Counted from the first letter of the stretch, positions 13,049 through 26,450 are shown. The stretch: DNA of 64,000 nucleotides from Cymbidium sinense (GCA_021442155.1 CM038221.1:48431648-48495647); one strand, 5' to 3'. Numbers and translations: made by a program. The notes: a model not told the origin generated them from the sequence alone.

Positions 13049-13067
13049 CCATCCCAAGGAGTCACCA
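13049..13067 (-). promoter_or_regulatory. Primer-binding-site-like motif of gypsy element 1
   Basis: The minus strand reads TGGTGACTCCTTGGGATGG. It closely resembles the motif TGGCGACTCCACTAGGGAC at 26,451-26,469, which sits in the equivalent place of a second element, and both are preceded by a TTTC spacer. A tRNA-complementary primer site is expected just downstream of the 5' LTR, and the position upstream of leader repeats and gag fits. The primer tRNA was not identified. Confidence 0.5.
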
Positions 13068-16000
13068 GAAAAATTTGTGGTGTTTATTTTTGGTTTATGT
13101 GTTTTGTGTGTATAGGGGACACCATAGATCCGAGGATGTACTTATTAAGGTGATCGTATGACATTAAGAATAGTGTACTATCTCGAGAGATAGAAGTCAT
13201 ACCCACCTAATCACCTAATAAGGACTAAGGCATGATGGGTCTTCAATATACCAAAGAATTTTTCCTACTTTACATGAAAAGTAAAGTGGTTTATTTAAAT
13301 CTCATTAAGTTCTATGAGGCAAGTTCCATAATTACATCTTAAGGAAATGAATCTTAAGAATACTCGACAAAGTGTGATTGTTGTTTCCAAAGAATTCAAA
13401 GATAGACTATCAAAAGATTGGTTGTATTTTAGAAAATCAATGGGAGAGATCAAAAGGGGAGAGTTATTAAAACCATAAGAGATGAGGAGTGCTCATGATA
13501 GGGAAACCTAGTGAGCACTCCAATCTATCTATGGTTGGGCTTTATGTATTTGAAATTGAGATTTATTTGAGTTAAAATTTTATTTAGAAATCTAGACTTA
13601 TAATTCCACAATACAAGATTAGGAAATGCCTAAGAGGTGAGGATTTATGCCAGAAAGAAATAATAACCTCAAATCTAAATCTTGGTGAGCCAAACATGAC
13701 CTAAATCTAAGGCAAAGTGGGTATATTTACCACAAGAGAGTAAACCACCCACATTTGACTTACGCTGAGTGGCCTAACTCCTCATGCTTTAAATCCATGT
13801 AGGCAAGTCATGCTTTGCAAGATGGTTAGCTATTATTTATTTAAGAGAAACTAAGTCCTTAAACCACCCCTAAGAGACTAGATCAGGTGAATAATGACTT
13901 AAATCTAATGCAAATTTTATCAAGTTTTATTTTATTTGGACTTTTTTATTTTGACACAGGCTATAGGATTTTGTATGCCTAAATGCATGAGAAATTGATT
14001 ATGGGCCAAATCAAAAGAGAAAGAGGTGTCTTTCCATCAAAGGCTCTTAGGTTAAGCCTTTCTTCTTGCAGATGGAAGCCCTCTTAATAAGAGTGAAGAA
14101 TATGATGCATGATATTATACATACAATCATCCAGCTAAGGGTTGCTAAATATTTTATTATCTTGATTTAATTCCTAAGATTTTTTGAGGTTATGAGTTAT
14201 TTTAAAATTTTAGTTATGAGTTGTTAGTGGATAGAAAATTTATTTTTATCCTAAGAATATCGAGCCACAAAGAATCACCAATCATAAAGAAACTAAAGAC
14301 ATGTTATTTCCATACACAAGCTAAACAAAATATCAAACAATTTTTTAAAGCTATCAAAAAAGAATAAGAGGTCGATGCACGGGTACATCATAAACCCAAA
14401 AAATATGGGTAGTCGAAGCTCTACCCTTATACATCCCGATAATGAAAGAATAATTATAATTATAAAATGATATTATATGGGGTCTTCATTCTTCATCCTC
14501 CATTCTTCACTATTTCATCTTTCATTTCTTCATTTTGATTTGCTCCATTTCTTTCTTTTGGCTTGATTGGGATGTTGTTTGCTCCAAAGTATCACATACA
14601 TGTATAAGACTTGGTCTTATAACCAATGTTCATCTAATCCCCATAACACTTATCCTAATCCTAACACAAAAAATTACATTAAAAGAGAAGGAAAGTACAT
14701 TTAACTAAAAAATAAGTTAGCTAAACACACCATACAACCCAAGAATATATGAATAATTTGGACTTAGCACCCCACACAGTAACCAAGTCACCCTAACTTG
14801 GCTATGCTTAGGCTAAGCAACCTGCATACAAAAAAGCATTTATATTTTTATTACAATCACCCTTAAGTAGACCGCATAAAACATGATTAGGCTAATATCC
14901 TAACACTACGATATACACATAACATCTAGTCTAAAATAATACATCACAAAACTAAACATTCATCAAACCATGCTCTAATATAAAGCTAGAAATGGTGACT
15001 TAATCTAATGTATGTGTTAAAGCTTGTGTGGTATGTCCTAACTAAGCTTTAGAGTTATGATTTGCTAAGTATGGTGGATTTAATTTATAAAGGGTTGATT
15101 TCTCCTTAAGTGGTTTAATTAATTTGAAGATTTTTTTACATAGTATTTTCTTTTATTTCATATAGCCTACACTTAGCAACTAAGTGCAATAAAGAGAAGA
15201 AACAGAGAGAATCTCTTTTATCCCTACCTTAAGTCATTTCTAAGGTTAATTAATGAATTTCTTTAGAATGTTTATTATGTGTTTTAATTAACCCTAAGTT
15301 TAGTTCATTCTAAATAACCCTATTCAATAAGAAAGGCATCTTAAGATTAATTAGAATGGATTACTATCACATAACACATGTATATCATGCATATGAATAA
15401 TCCTAAGCATATTTATACATGCAATGTAAATCTTAGACACTTTGATGATGCATACAAAATTTAAATATTTCATTTTGATTGAATTATGAATGCATGCCTT
15501 TATAGAAAAGAGGATTTTTCATCCATACACATTCACATATATAAAAGTTTTAAGTGAGTATGACACCATTATTTTCTACACCAACGGCGTAGGGTACAAG
15601 ATCTACTTAGGGCTACTTAAAGCCTCGCAGCCCCGGGATGTCCACACTAATACACCACTTTTCTTATATACATGTAGATGTATGAATAACTATAAGAATA
15701 GGAAAATCCATGCAAAAGATTATGTTTGATTTATTTGAGTTTTTATTCTTATTCATTGGTCATATCATACATGCATATGTATAAGAGTATAATGCCATTA
15801 TTTTTCTACACTAGGGTAAAGACCTACTTAGGGCTACTTAAAGCCTCAACCCGGATGTCCGGACTAATATACCACTTTTCTCAAATACATATGAATGTAC
15901 AAAAGAACCATTAATGAATAAGCAAGATATTATGTTTGATTTGATGATTTACATTTACATGTGATATGAAATTCCTAAGTCTTAACATGGAGATGCATAG

Positions 16001-18500
16001 AATAGATTTAAAGTAAATGTTCTTTTTCAAATGAACTATACACTTGCAAATCCTATGTGAATCCATGTTAAGAGAGGAAAGAGAACTTCATATACACATC
16101 TTATACTATCATCACATGCAAGCTTATAGATATTTGTAATTAACATTACTTCATTTATAATAATTGATAGGTTTTGAAAATAGCTTTTATTTAATAGTGA
16201 TAATAGCCACATTTTAATTTTAATTCAACATGCAATTTGACATAAAAGAAAATATTTTATTTAATTAATTTTCAAATGAATATATGATTTCATATGGCAA
16301 TATTTAGCATGATTGGAAATAAAGGAATAAACACATGATTTCATTCACCCCAATTAATTCCTAAGGACAATCACATTAATAAGGCTATTTAAAATAAACC
16401 AAAATTTTTAAAACAAACTTTGAGTTTGATTTGATTTAGGAAATAAGAGATGCGCTAATCCTAGCAATTCCCATGTGTGAATTAATTTGGTTTAATTAAG
16501 AATATTTAAGTTAATTTTATATAATTAAAGGTATGAATTAATTAACCCTATATATCACCTTAAGTTAATTAACTAATTAATAATAAGCCAATATGATATG
16601 CAACCACATAAATTTATAATACCTAAGAAATGAAAGGGCCTCAATTGGTTATGATTAATTAAAAATTAAGGATCTCACTTAATTACTTTTATGATTTTCA
16701 CATGTGAGCCAACCATAATTTCATTATCTCTCACCTTGGGTTATTGAACACAAGGAGCTACAAAAAATTAAAGGTTAAAGGTTGCTGTGGATGAATTGAT
16801 TTTAATTTTAATTTCATTAAGCCTTTATTTAATTGATTAAACACTTTGGTTATGTTTTAATTTGAATGATGAATTTAATTGGGAAGGATCAAAACCCCAA
16901 TCCTAATCCCTAAATCATTTAAACATTCAATTAGATTTTGATTTCCTATTTTGAAGATTAATCACTTAATTAATAATTAATCATTCCATTAACCATTAAT
17001 TAATTTGATTTTAAAGATAAAGAGAAGACTTAGGAAATGAATTAGAAAAGTATCCCAATCACATCCCCAAGTAAGTTATCTTTTCAAAGAGGTGATTATG
17101 TTTAAATGATTAATCAATTGTTCATTCATTAATTATGATTAAGATTGATTAGGGCTTAATCAAGTTTTCCTAATTAAGCAATCAATAAAATCCCAAAAAA
17201 ATAGGTAGAGGTCATCCCCCTAAACATCCATAAATAATTTGAGATTAATTGAGTGCGTAATTAAGGTGTAATTAAGCTAATTATATTTTTTGAAAAAACC
17301 TTAATTAAGCCAAAATCACTATTCAAAATCAATTAATTATAAATTTCCTAGAATATACTTTAAAATATCTTCAAAATGAGCCTAAGTTTGTATTTTTTTT
17401 TTAATTTTTCTACAATTAGTTATGATTTTAGAAGTTTCATTAAAACTAATTAATTAATTAGCCTTAATCCCATGGTGTAACGGTGGATGGGGCTATTTAA
17501 ATGACTCTTTCCACTCAAATGGCGATGCTCAAGGACCATCCGATCTAAGACCAGGCCATTCAATGTGGTTTAGAATGAATCAAGGCTCCATGGGATTTGA
17601 TGAAAGTTCATCCCAAAGATGAGATGGACTCATGATCTATTCCATGGTAAAGAGACATCCATCTTCATGATCCGAGCTCACTCGAGCTCGATTGTCTCCA
17701 AATTCTTCCCACACCTTCAGGGAAGGGAGACGCATACATCCAACGGTCAATTTTCCATGAAATTCAAATTTACTTCATAAAGGACCAACCCACTTTTCAT
17801 ACAAGGCTATTTGTAAATTACCTCATTGGAGCTAATGTCCAGCAATGAGGTAGCTTCACCTAGGAGAGGCCTGTTGAAGATAGAGCTTGATTTTGTGTGG
17901 AAGGCTCGCTGACCAATCCACATGAAGGCCTAATCAACTCACCTCCGTGGAAGCTTGGGAATTTGCTGTTGGCTTGATAGGTATGGTGATGGTGTGGCTA
18001 AGAGGAATTGAAATTTGATTGAGTGGAGAGGGAGTATGTTTAGATTGGGATGCTATTTTGGCTTTCGAATAAATCTGGGGATCTTGGAAACACTCAGGGC
18101 TTCAATGACTGGAGAGCTCACATGCAAGTATGGGAATTAGTCTGCTTGAGGGGGTATACTCATCATCATGGATGAAAGACAGCATTTTGCACCTGCCACC
18201 AAACCTTCTCCATCAAGTCATGGGATGGGAGGAATTGGGAGGCTTCCATGGACCCAATGTGCAAGGATGCAAAGGTCTTGATCCAATGCTCGATTTGAGG
18301 TGAGTCAACCCTCCCAAAGGTCCTGGCCGACTAGGGTGAGTTAGGTTAGCTGGGTGAGAAGGCCATGGAGTGCTAATGTCCATGACGATGGGGTAGTTGA
18401 CTTGTCTTAAATCCAATGGTTTTAAGGTTTAAATCCAATGGTTTAATGGCTAATCCGCTTGGTGGGGCCCACTTGGCTTTTGGGCTGATTTAGAATTCTT
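13068..18500 (-). mobile_element. AT-rich noncoding region, probable 5' LTR of gypsy element 1
   Basis: No gene is supported in this 5.4-kb stretch. It follows the primer-binding-like site on the 5' side of the minus-strand element, so it is most simply a long LTR or LTR plus older insertions. It contains a duplicated segment at 15.5-15.9 kb and very AT-rich DNA from 16.1 to 17.5 kb with many AATTAATT runs. GC-richer unique-looking DNA follows from 17.5 to 18.5 kb. The outer LTR boundary was not located. Confidence 0.35.
15520..15910. repeat. Duplicated ~230-bp segment
   Basis: The phrase ACTTAGGGCTACTTAAAGCC occurs near 15,604 and again near 15,823. In both copies it is flanked by similar text: an upstream tract with CCATTATTTTTCTACAC, then CCGGGATGTCC/CCCGGATGTCC, then AATACACCACTTTTCT and a run of ATACATG. 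The two units are adjacent direct repeats with moderate divergence. Short open frames across them (15,490-15,729 and 15,726-15,914) reflect the duplication and are not taken as genes. Confidence 0.7.
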
Positions 18501-18507
18501 GCAATGG

Positions 18508-18519
18508 CTATAAATAAAA
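18508..18519 (+). promoter_or_regulatory. TATA-like box at the edge of block A copy 1
   Basis: CTATAAATAAAA is followed by AGGGATTTCCTTC, a CA-rich stretch, and GAATTCTTGCAAGCTC. The same arrangement is found at 28,549-28,560. Sequences upstream of the two boxes are unrelated, while everything downstream is homologous. This could be an LTR promoter on the plus strand, which conflicts with the minus-strand orientation suggested by the polypurine tract at 21.1 kb. No transcript evidence is available. Confidence 0.4.
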
Positions 18520-18739
18520 GGGATTTCCTTCTCTTCAAACACACAACATCACTTATCCGAATATTCTTGTGAATTCTTGCAAGCTCAAAGAGTCTGAGGA
18601 GGATTCTACTTACATTTCAAGCAAAGTCCTTCAATTTCATTCATTCATCATTTGTAAGTTAACTTTTTCTTGAATTTTAATTTAAGCTTGTTTAAGTAAA
18701 CTATGATGATTTAAATAATCCCATTTAGTCCTCATTTGA

Positions 18740-19445
18740 ATCCTTCATGAGTGTGAAATTCGATACTATAGCCTCCACGCCCTGATGAGGTTGCACGGAG
18801 TCCTGCCGCCACCGCTACAAAGAGTATGGATGATAAACTATAGCCTTAAGTCATTTTTTCTACCACGCTGAAAGAGCATACAATTACTACATAAAGAAAT
18901 CATGTAAATTTCCCAAGATCATGAGTGTCACTAGAGTTTTCCCCTGCGAGAAGAGAGCATTGTCCAAATGCATCACAATTGGGATTTTAGGTGCATTTAA
19001 GATTGAGCAATTTATTATCTTGCATAAGAGTTGATGATAGCGGCTTAAGTCTTTATTTTTCCAACCACGCTACATAGAGCACGTATTGGTTACCTGCACA
19101 AAAGCAATCATGTAAATTTCTCCATCCCAATGGAAATGTTGTTTTCCCCTGGCCACAAAGAGCGCTGGGTTCTACCCACCTACCAAATGAGTCGATATAG
19201 GAATTTAGGTGATTGAGCATTTTATGCTTTTGCATAAGAGTTGATGATAACATCTTAAGTCTTCATTTTCCCTACCACGCTACAAAGAGTGTTTATAGGT
19301 TACCAGCACAAAAACAATCATGTAAATTTCACCATCGCATCGCTGTCGCCATTTAAGCGCTGCCAAAGAAAGCACATTTCCGCCGTCGTGATCAAATGCA
19401 TCGCAATTGGGATTTTAGGAGCATTTAAGATTGAGCATTTTTATA
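18740..19445. repeat. ~200-230-bp direct repeats in block A copy 1
   Basis: At least three units share the order GGCTTAAGTC..TTC, then CTACCACGCTACAAAGAG (variants), GGTTACCTGCACAAAAGCAA and CATGTAAATTTC. A GC-richer segment with GTCGC-type words follows, then ATTGGGATTTTAGG and GATTGAGCATTTTAT. They recur in block A copy 2 at 28.87-29.55 kb. No protein-coding sense is apparent. Confidence 0.7.
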
Positions 19446-20263
19446 CCTTCAACTATTTAAGTTGAAACTTGAGTATGTCCAACAACAAAATTATAATAAG
19501 ACTTATGCAAAAATTGTATAATCCTTGGTAGAATCATACAATGGCACTACTCTTTAAAGAATCTATAATCCCATCTCCCATCTATCCCACTCTACTAGAT
19601 AATAGAAAGGCTATTTGGTAATAAGACATAGTTAGGATATATCTAAGCATCAAAGATTATATATCTAATTCCCTAATATTTTCATTTTTCACACTTTGTC
19701 GTAAGACTGGGATTTAGTTGAATCCAAGTAATGGCCGAAATTAACTTGATAAGGCCCACTATAGCTTTCAATCCTTAAGCTACAAGAAAGATAACAATGG
19801 AGAGTGCGCTGAAAGGATTGCATGGAGAGATGAAGAGATTAGGCTGCTGGAATGGACAGCAACAAGAAATCTAGTTTTGGCTTGACGTGTGGATTAGTTA
19901 ATAGTGGAAGTCGAAGAAGGGATTGGAGACAAGGTGGTTATTTATTTGCTAGTGAGGCATAAGCAAGCCAATATAAACTAATGTCAAAAAATAGAAACTT
20001 TAAATCATGCACAAATTTTACTATCTTACTCCAAATATTATCAAGTTCAGCCCATATTCTATTAAACAACAAACAGAAATGGGAATGATAGGGAGCAAGA
20101 TCTTTGGTTATTTCCAATAAGGACGAGAAAGAGAGGGAGATGGAGGGGTTACGGCTGACATGGTGTGTGCGGCTGTAGATGAGCGGCAGAGACAGAGATC
20201 AGGAGAGCTTCGGTTTGTCCTCTAAGGGCGACAGGAACAGCAGCTGGACAAGATGACGATCGA

Positions 20264-20509
20264 GTGGCTCAGTTTTATGGGGTTCAAGTGTTGTTCGAAC
20301 GGAGGGCTGAGCGGCTAGACGGGCTTCAGTTTGTCCTCTACAGGGACGGAAGACTAGCTGGCAGTGGTGCTCGCGGGAGGACGAGAGCGGGCGGAGCTCC
20401 TTCGGCCGAGAGGAAGAGAGAAGGCTTACGAGAGAGGGGGAGTTCGTTCGACCGTGAGGGAGTAGTCGAACGAATTACAGCTGCCAATAGAATGAATAGG
20501 CGTCCTTAG
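20264..20509 (+). other. 81-codon open frame in block A, copy 1
   Basis: The frame starts MAQFYGVQVLFERRAERLDG and ends VVERITAANRMNRRP. It is Arg/Gly/Glu-rich, without a domain I recognise. The matching frame in block A copy 2 (30,396-30,641) has the same start, length and stop despite many substitutions, many of them C/G to T/A. Just upstream (20,205-20,240) a short tract resembles the first part of the frame (AGCTTCGGTTTGTCCTCTA), suggesting an internal duplication. It may be a captured gene fragment or an accidental frame kept open by GC-rich composition. Function unknown. Confidence 0.35.
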
Positions 20510-20596
20510 GATTAGGTCTTATTAGATATATATATAGAGTTGTTTATTTAAATGAAAATTAATCCTTAATTCTGATTTTCGCACCGACGTTATCAT

Positions 20597-20724
<128 letters not shown>

Positions 20725-21106
20725 GATCAATCTTATATTATTTGATACATTCAGACTCGGTCATTTGTCGCATCGTTCGATAAATTTAAATTCAAATTTA
20801 TGCTTGTCGCTCATATTATGCATAAATGAAACTCTTTGATAGGTTTTGATGTTTAGATCATCGTGATCAATTTTATAAACGAATGTTGGGAATCATCGTG
20901 GCTTCACGACTTCTTTCTTGATTATCTTACAAGATGTTTATTCGATCAATTTTGATATTTTGAACATGATGGCGGTTTGCTTGTCAATCAGCTCATTTTG
21001 ACGATTTTTGATCTCAGTGTATTTCAACTCCGATTTGTGCGCTGAAGCTCATCAAATTCACCTTGTGAGCTCAACTTGACTTATGGCATGTGCAAGGAGG
21101 TCAACA

Positions 21107-21120
21107 AATACCCCCCAATA
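21107..21120 (-). other. Polypurine tract next to LTR start
   Basis: The minus strand reads TATTGGGGGGTATT immediately followed by TGTTGACCTCC. A G-rich purine run abutting a TG is the usual priming site for plus-strand DNA synthesis at the 3' LTR of LTR retrotransposons. An equivalent junction occurs in the opposite orientation at 39,294-39,308. Confidence 0.6.
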
Positions 21121-24100
21121 AATATGATTCACGCATAGAGTGAGTCATGTTTATTAAAAATTGGTTGACTCTAGCTGGTCATAGATCTTGGATCACTTGA
21201 TTTGCTTATGGAGCTTTAACAAGATTTATTAATAATATGATGCTTTATTTTCGACATGTTAGATGATGGGATTGACCGATTTGTCAAGATCGACTTGTCA
21301 GCAGGATAAGAGCTCTTCTTCATCTACTATCTGCTTCAATAGGCTTGTTCAAGACCTCTTTCTCTTGTGTTATTGTAAATTTGAATTTCCTCCGAACCTA
21401 GCTTCATGCTTGATCGGGTTTGATGGAAGAATTAGTTTGTTTGCTTTGAGATTTGAAACTCCTTATGTCCTAGCTTTAAACTTGTGACTTTTATGAAGGG
21501 TTGACTGATTTGTCTACTTGTCAAAAGTGTATGCACGCTCTAAATCCTGTGCTTGCTACTTTGATGGACCCGTTGAAAGGTGCATACAGTTGACCCAGCC
21601 TTCCGACTCATATTAGGTCAATGTTGAGTTATCAATGTAGCACTGTGTGCTTTAACAGACTGAATAATCATGAAATTTCTTTAGTTCGATCATTGCCTTT
21701 ATGTGAACTATGGAATTGCTTTCTCGGTCTTATGATTTCTATTTTACAAACTTGATGAGTGAATTGGCTTTGATCTGTGCTTTGTGCTTGATCAGATCAT
21801 TTGAAAATAGATTGGAATATTACCTTGTAAATAATATATAGATTGATTTGAGGCAGATCTGAATTGAGAGTTTCCTAAGATTGTCTTGGACCGTCGATTG
21901 AGTGGAAAGATCTCTTCAATTTTGTTGCTTATAGTCACTAACGATCCGGTTTGAGATTGAATTTATCATCATTGGGTGATGAGCGGGGATCTTTCACTAT
22001 GACCTTTCTTGCGGCTTGAGTGAGGAGAGCATGTACTCGACCATTTTTGGGCTTGTTGAGTCGACCTTTAGAATCTACTCGTCTTTGACTCTTGGTGGAT
22101 TAATTTTGGTCATCGACTAACAAATGGGACTCTTTCACGACCTTTTCTCCGATTTTGAGTGAGGAGGCGTCGATAACTCGACCATTTATAGGCTTGTTGA
22201 GTCCGACCTTTAGAACTCGTTTGTGTCCTAGACTTGAATATATAGAGGTTGATATTTTTCCAACTTAGCTGATTGAAGCTTTTGAAATTGAGAGGACTTG
22301 ATCTTTAAAATTTGATGAATTTTGGGAGACAAATTTTTGATATTTAAAGCTATCTTTTCATGCATATAAATAGATTCTTTTTTCTATTGCAAGAGTCTGT
22401 AATTTTAACGACAACAGTTATAGATATATTCAGGGATCTCAGCATAAAGCTCGATATCAACCTGAATATATACAAGAAGACCTCCTATTTCACGTAAGGT
22501 TGAACAACCTTGATCACCAAATGATGCTCCTTGTCTACAACAAGGGGATTGCAAACTAGTTCTAAGATATATTACACACGATTTCCTTTAATGTGGAATA
22601 GAAGTAATATATTTTCAATCATGATATGTATTTATCTAAGGATCTCATTTTAAAGCATGATATTGACTTAGATAAATATATAAAATTACCTCATATCTAA
22701 AAGAGGGATTATAAACTAATTTCAAAATATATCATAGGGCTTGATCTTCTTTAATATAAATAGAGATAACTTATTATGATCATCATGTATATTTATCTAA
22801 GGATCTTAGCTTGAAGAACGATGTCGACTTAGATAAATATATAAAAATACCCCTATCTAAAAGGGGGATTCACAGTAACTGTTGAGAGAATTTGGAATGT
22901 CATTGGTCATATGCTTTGTGCTTTTGAACTTGTTGAAGACTTCCTCTTAAGAGTTTGAAATTTGTATTTTCCTCCTGTCCTGGCTTTGTGTCTTGGTGGA
23001 CTAAATGGTGTTGATGATTTGTTTGTGAGATGAGAACATTTTCAATCCTATGCTTGGTGCTGGACAGACTTGTTGAAGATTCAATCTGAAAATTTGAAAT
23101 TTACATTTTTCCTCCCGTCCTAGCTTCGTGCCTTAGTGGACTTGATGGAGTTAATGACTTATTGGCGAGATGAGAACATCTTCAATCCTATGATTGGTGC
23201 TTTGATAGACTTGTTGAAGACTCCATCTCAGAAATTTATACCTTGTATTTTCCTCTATCCTAGCTTCATGCCTTGACGGATTTAATGGAGGAAAGTCTTG
23301 AATTGTCTTGAAGACTTGTCAGGTGATACAAAATTACCTTTTGCCCCAGCTTTCTACTTTCATGGGCTTATAGAAGGATGTCTGCCGGTGACCTAGCCCT
23401 CAGAGCTTATGTTGGGTCAATGGAGAGAAGTCAATCATATGCATTGCACGTAATGGACATATTGATGACATGACTCCCTTAGTTCAGCCTTCAGCTTTAT
23501 ATGAACATTGGGATGACTTCTTTGGTCCCTTGCTCTTTGCTTGTTTGGACTTGCTGAAGAAGCATTTCCTTCGGTCTTTGCTTTCTTCTTTAACAAACTT
23601 GTTGAAGGAGTTGACATTTCTCATTTGATACTGACACCAAACTCGATTTAGTGCCTTCTTGAGTGAGGATATTTTTGTTGGATTTTGAAAAGTAATATTA
23701 CAACCATTAGGGATGATCTCCTAGTCTAGGCCACTTGAACTCACCAAGTTGGAAGGATTTAAAGATTTAGATGCTCTTATCTTTGAACTAACGAAGTAGG
23801 AGGATCTCTTAACGTAGTCTTTATGCATGTTGAGTAAGCGGACACTCCACTTCGACCATATTTGGGCTTGTTGAGTCCCTTATGCACCCACTTGAGTCTT
23901 GGACTTGAGAAATTGATAGAGGATTTTACCATCGGGCTAACGAGGTGGGGGATCTCTTACTACGACCTTTGTGGCATATTTCATAAGCAGACCTGTCAGC
24001 AACTCAGCCATATTTGGGCGTGTTGAGTCTGACTTTATGCACCCACATGAGCCCTAGATTTGATGTATGAATGAAAGATGTGTTTCCAACTTGATTTGTT

Positions 24101-24600
24101 GATGTTTGTAGACTTAAAAATTTCTCTTTTTGGTCATCTTTGGCTTTGAAACTTGTGAATTTGAATACATAATTTGAACATGTATATGGGGATCTCAATA
24201 CGTGATGTCAATCTAAATAAGAAGGCCCCTGTCTTACAAGGAAAGCTTAACATTGCTATAAAATTTTTATAAAAAAAAATGCTCCCTGTTTGACAGGGGG
24301 ATCTTTGCAATATTTCACAAGTATGATGACATCAAATTTTTTTTTTTTTTTTCATTTTCACACTTATAATGATCATATGAGACTTATATTAATCATCACA
24401 ACCATTTATTTTGGGATTTTGACCTTACTCACGATGTCAACCCAAAAATATATAAAATTCCCCCTGTCTAATAAGGAGATTTTTGTTTTATCTTGGAAAT
24501 GCATTCTTGCATTACAAAAGAATTTCCAAGTAAAACTTATGAAAGTTTTAAGTATGATATTCATTTGATTACACTTTCATGTATAATACTTCTTTAGATA
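21121..24600 (-). mobile_element. Repetitive 3' noncoding region of a gypsy element (block B, left arm)
   Basis: This 3.5-kb stretch has no recognisable gene. It is the inverted counterpart of 36.4-39.3 kb. Translated traces in opposite strands match: 21,263-21,487 plus versus 39,249-38,956 minus share DLFLLCY and LASCLI/LTSCLT; 24,198-24,004 minus versus 36,524-36,748 plus share EKFLSLQT and TNQVGNTS. Motifs recur within it, for example CTTGTTGAGTC, GATCTCTTTC and TCCTAGCTTCATGCCTT. It sits between the gag-like block and the polypurine tract of a minus-strand element, where such elements carry long noncoding tracts. Confidence 0.6.
22415..22880. repeat. Three ~170-bp direct repeats inside block B
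   Basis: Units near 22,415, 22,620 and 22,785 each contain a GGGATCT-type word with TCA or TTA, then AGCTTGA/AAGCTCGATATC, then CGACTTAGATAAATATAT or a close variant, and a C-rich run (CCCC-TATCTAAAAG or similar) followed by GGGATT. The inverted counterpart at 37.78-38.05 kb keeps the same words in reverse complement. Confidence 0.5.
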
Positions 24601-24699
24601 TCAACCGTTGATTAAAGGCATTGGTCTTTCACCTTTGAAATCAATGAGTTGGTAGGCGACAAGATCACCTGGATGACTCTCCAAGGTATCAACCGACAA

Positions 24700-26240
24700 A
24701 AATCTCATCACATATGACCTTTTTCTTAGGTACACATTGTTTTCAATTGTGGCGGATCTCGTATCGGATGTCATGTCATCTTTCTTTAAGATAATTTCAC
24801 TTCAAGGCTTTGGCCTCCAAATTGCTTACCTTTTTGTCAGGACCTTTCGACGGCGGATTCTTGGATCTATGGTCCATGTGTCACACCTCTATGCTCACCG
24901 TGCAGTAGTTGAATTAGTTAACATCTTATCGGGGTTGTAGAAAGAGGTCTCCTTGGAAAAGCAACTCTAACATCCGTGATTATAGGACCTTGATATTTTC
25001 TTTTCATTAATCATTTCTCCTTAGCAACTTTGATGACCTGATGCACTTGTGCATATACAGTTTCAAGTTTCCTCACCGGAGAAGCTAGAACTTGATGTTG
25101 TCGGGTCCAAAAGGACTATTTGATTTGGCCAATAGAGCAATTCTACTTTACCCATCTTAGGTTGTCAAACCTGTTATGGGTATGAACACTCGCTTCTAGT
25201 TCTATAGTTGGTTGTATAATATTTTGCTTGAATAATAGATGTTGAACACGCAGTTCAATATTTCTCTTTCTCCACTATCTCTGAGTTATCTTAGTTCTAG
25301 ATGAAGAAGCTTCTGTGTCGTTACTTCTTCTCGAGGCTTCGGCCACCATATTTATTTTCCTTTTTTTGTTGGGACCTTTCAGTGGCGGATTCGTGGACAT
25401 GCGGTCCAGGTGTCACGCCCCGATGCTCACCGTGTAGAGCTTGTTTAGAATAATCTTGAGTTCTTATTACCACTAATGGTAGCTTCTGTAGTTGAGCATT
25501 CTCAACCTCTCTGATAATTAGCCTTTGATATAATTTATTCATATGACCTTTTATTTTACAATATTTAAGACTCTATGTACTTGAGCAGATAGAGTTTTAG
25601 GTTGTTTCTTCTGAAGGGTTGGAGCCGACTACTGTTGAGCCCCAAAACAAAATTGTTTAACATCACCAATAGAGCTATTCCTTTTCACCCATTTCAAAAT
25701 TTCAAATCTATTGCTAATAGAAATACTCGCTTCTGGTTGTAAGGCTGGTTGTGTAACAAATGACCCAGGTGAAAGCTCATGAGCTCGCAACTCAGCATTC
25801 CTTATTTCTCTCCTGCCTCTGGGTTAGTTTTTCCTCCATAAGAGGAGACTTCAGCATCATGCCTTCTCGCGAAAGGTTCAACGGCGAGTGTGCATTCACA
25901 GTATGAAACTTTCTGCCCAATGATGGTTCTTTTCATGATTGGTGCCTCAAAATGACCCAATCTTTTAAATACAAAAGCTCTCTTTCAAGGAACCTCAGTA
26001 GTAGTAACGGCCATTCCAGTTGTCCTCCTTCCCTACATAAGTTGGTGTGTATAATATACAGGTGCTTCGGATAGAAGATTATTTGCAACAGTGATAGTTG
26101 GAAAGTTTACACTACTTATTTAGATGGTATCTCCAGCATCCTCAGTATTGATAATAGTGTTAGTTAGATGGATATTGACTTTGCAACCTAGCTGCATGAT
26201 GAACGGTGTGCTCTAAAGATCCACAAATGAAAGATGGGGA
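24700..26240 (-). pseudogene. gag-like retroelement ORF remnant (left copy)
   Basis: Minus-strand frames correspond piece by piece to plus-strand frames at 44.39-45.72 kb. Shared words include MQLGC, ANNxL, MKRxxxGQKVS, VEPFA, KLTRRQRR/KLTQRQER, AELRAH, LSPGxFVTQ, GLMNK.YQR and NAQLQKLP. The best open piece is 25,542-25,321 minus, a 73-residue basic segment. The block lies just downstream of a primer-binding-like site (26,451-26,469) in minus-strand sense, where gag is expected, and is rich in basic residues. I could not assign a named domain. Stops break it throughout. Confidence 0.45.
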
Positions 26241-26450
26241 TTAATAATCATAATTAATGTATCACCCCACACTTTCACAATGCAGATATACAATAGAGCA
26301 AATTGATATATAGATTAAACACATTAGTTAAAGAAATATAGTTGATTTAAATTTAATTTCATTGATGATTGATTTTAAATTTTAATTTTTATCATGCTTC
26401 ACTACTACTATAGCTTAGATTCAACTAACCAAAGATTAAAAGAGAAACAT

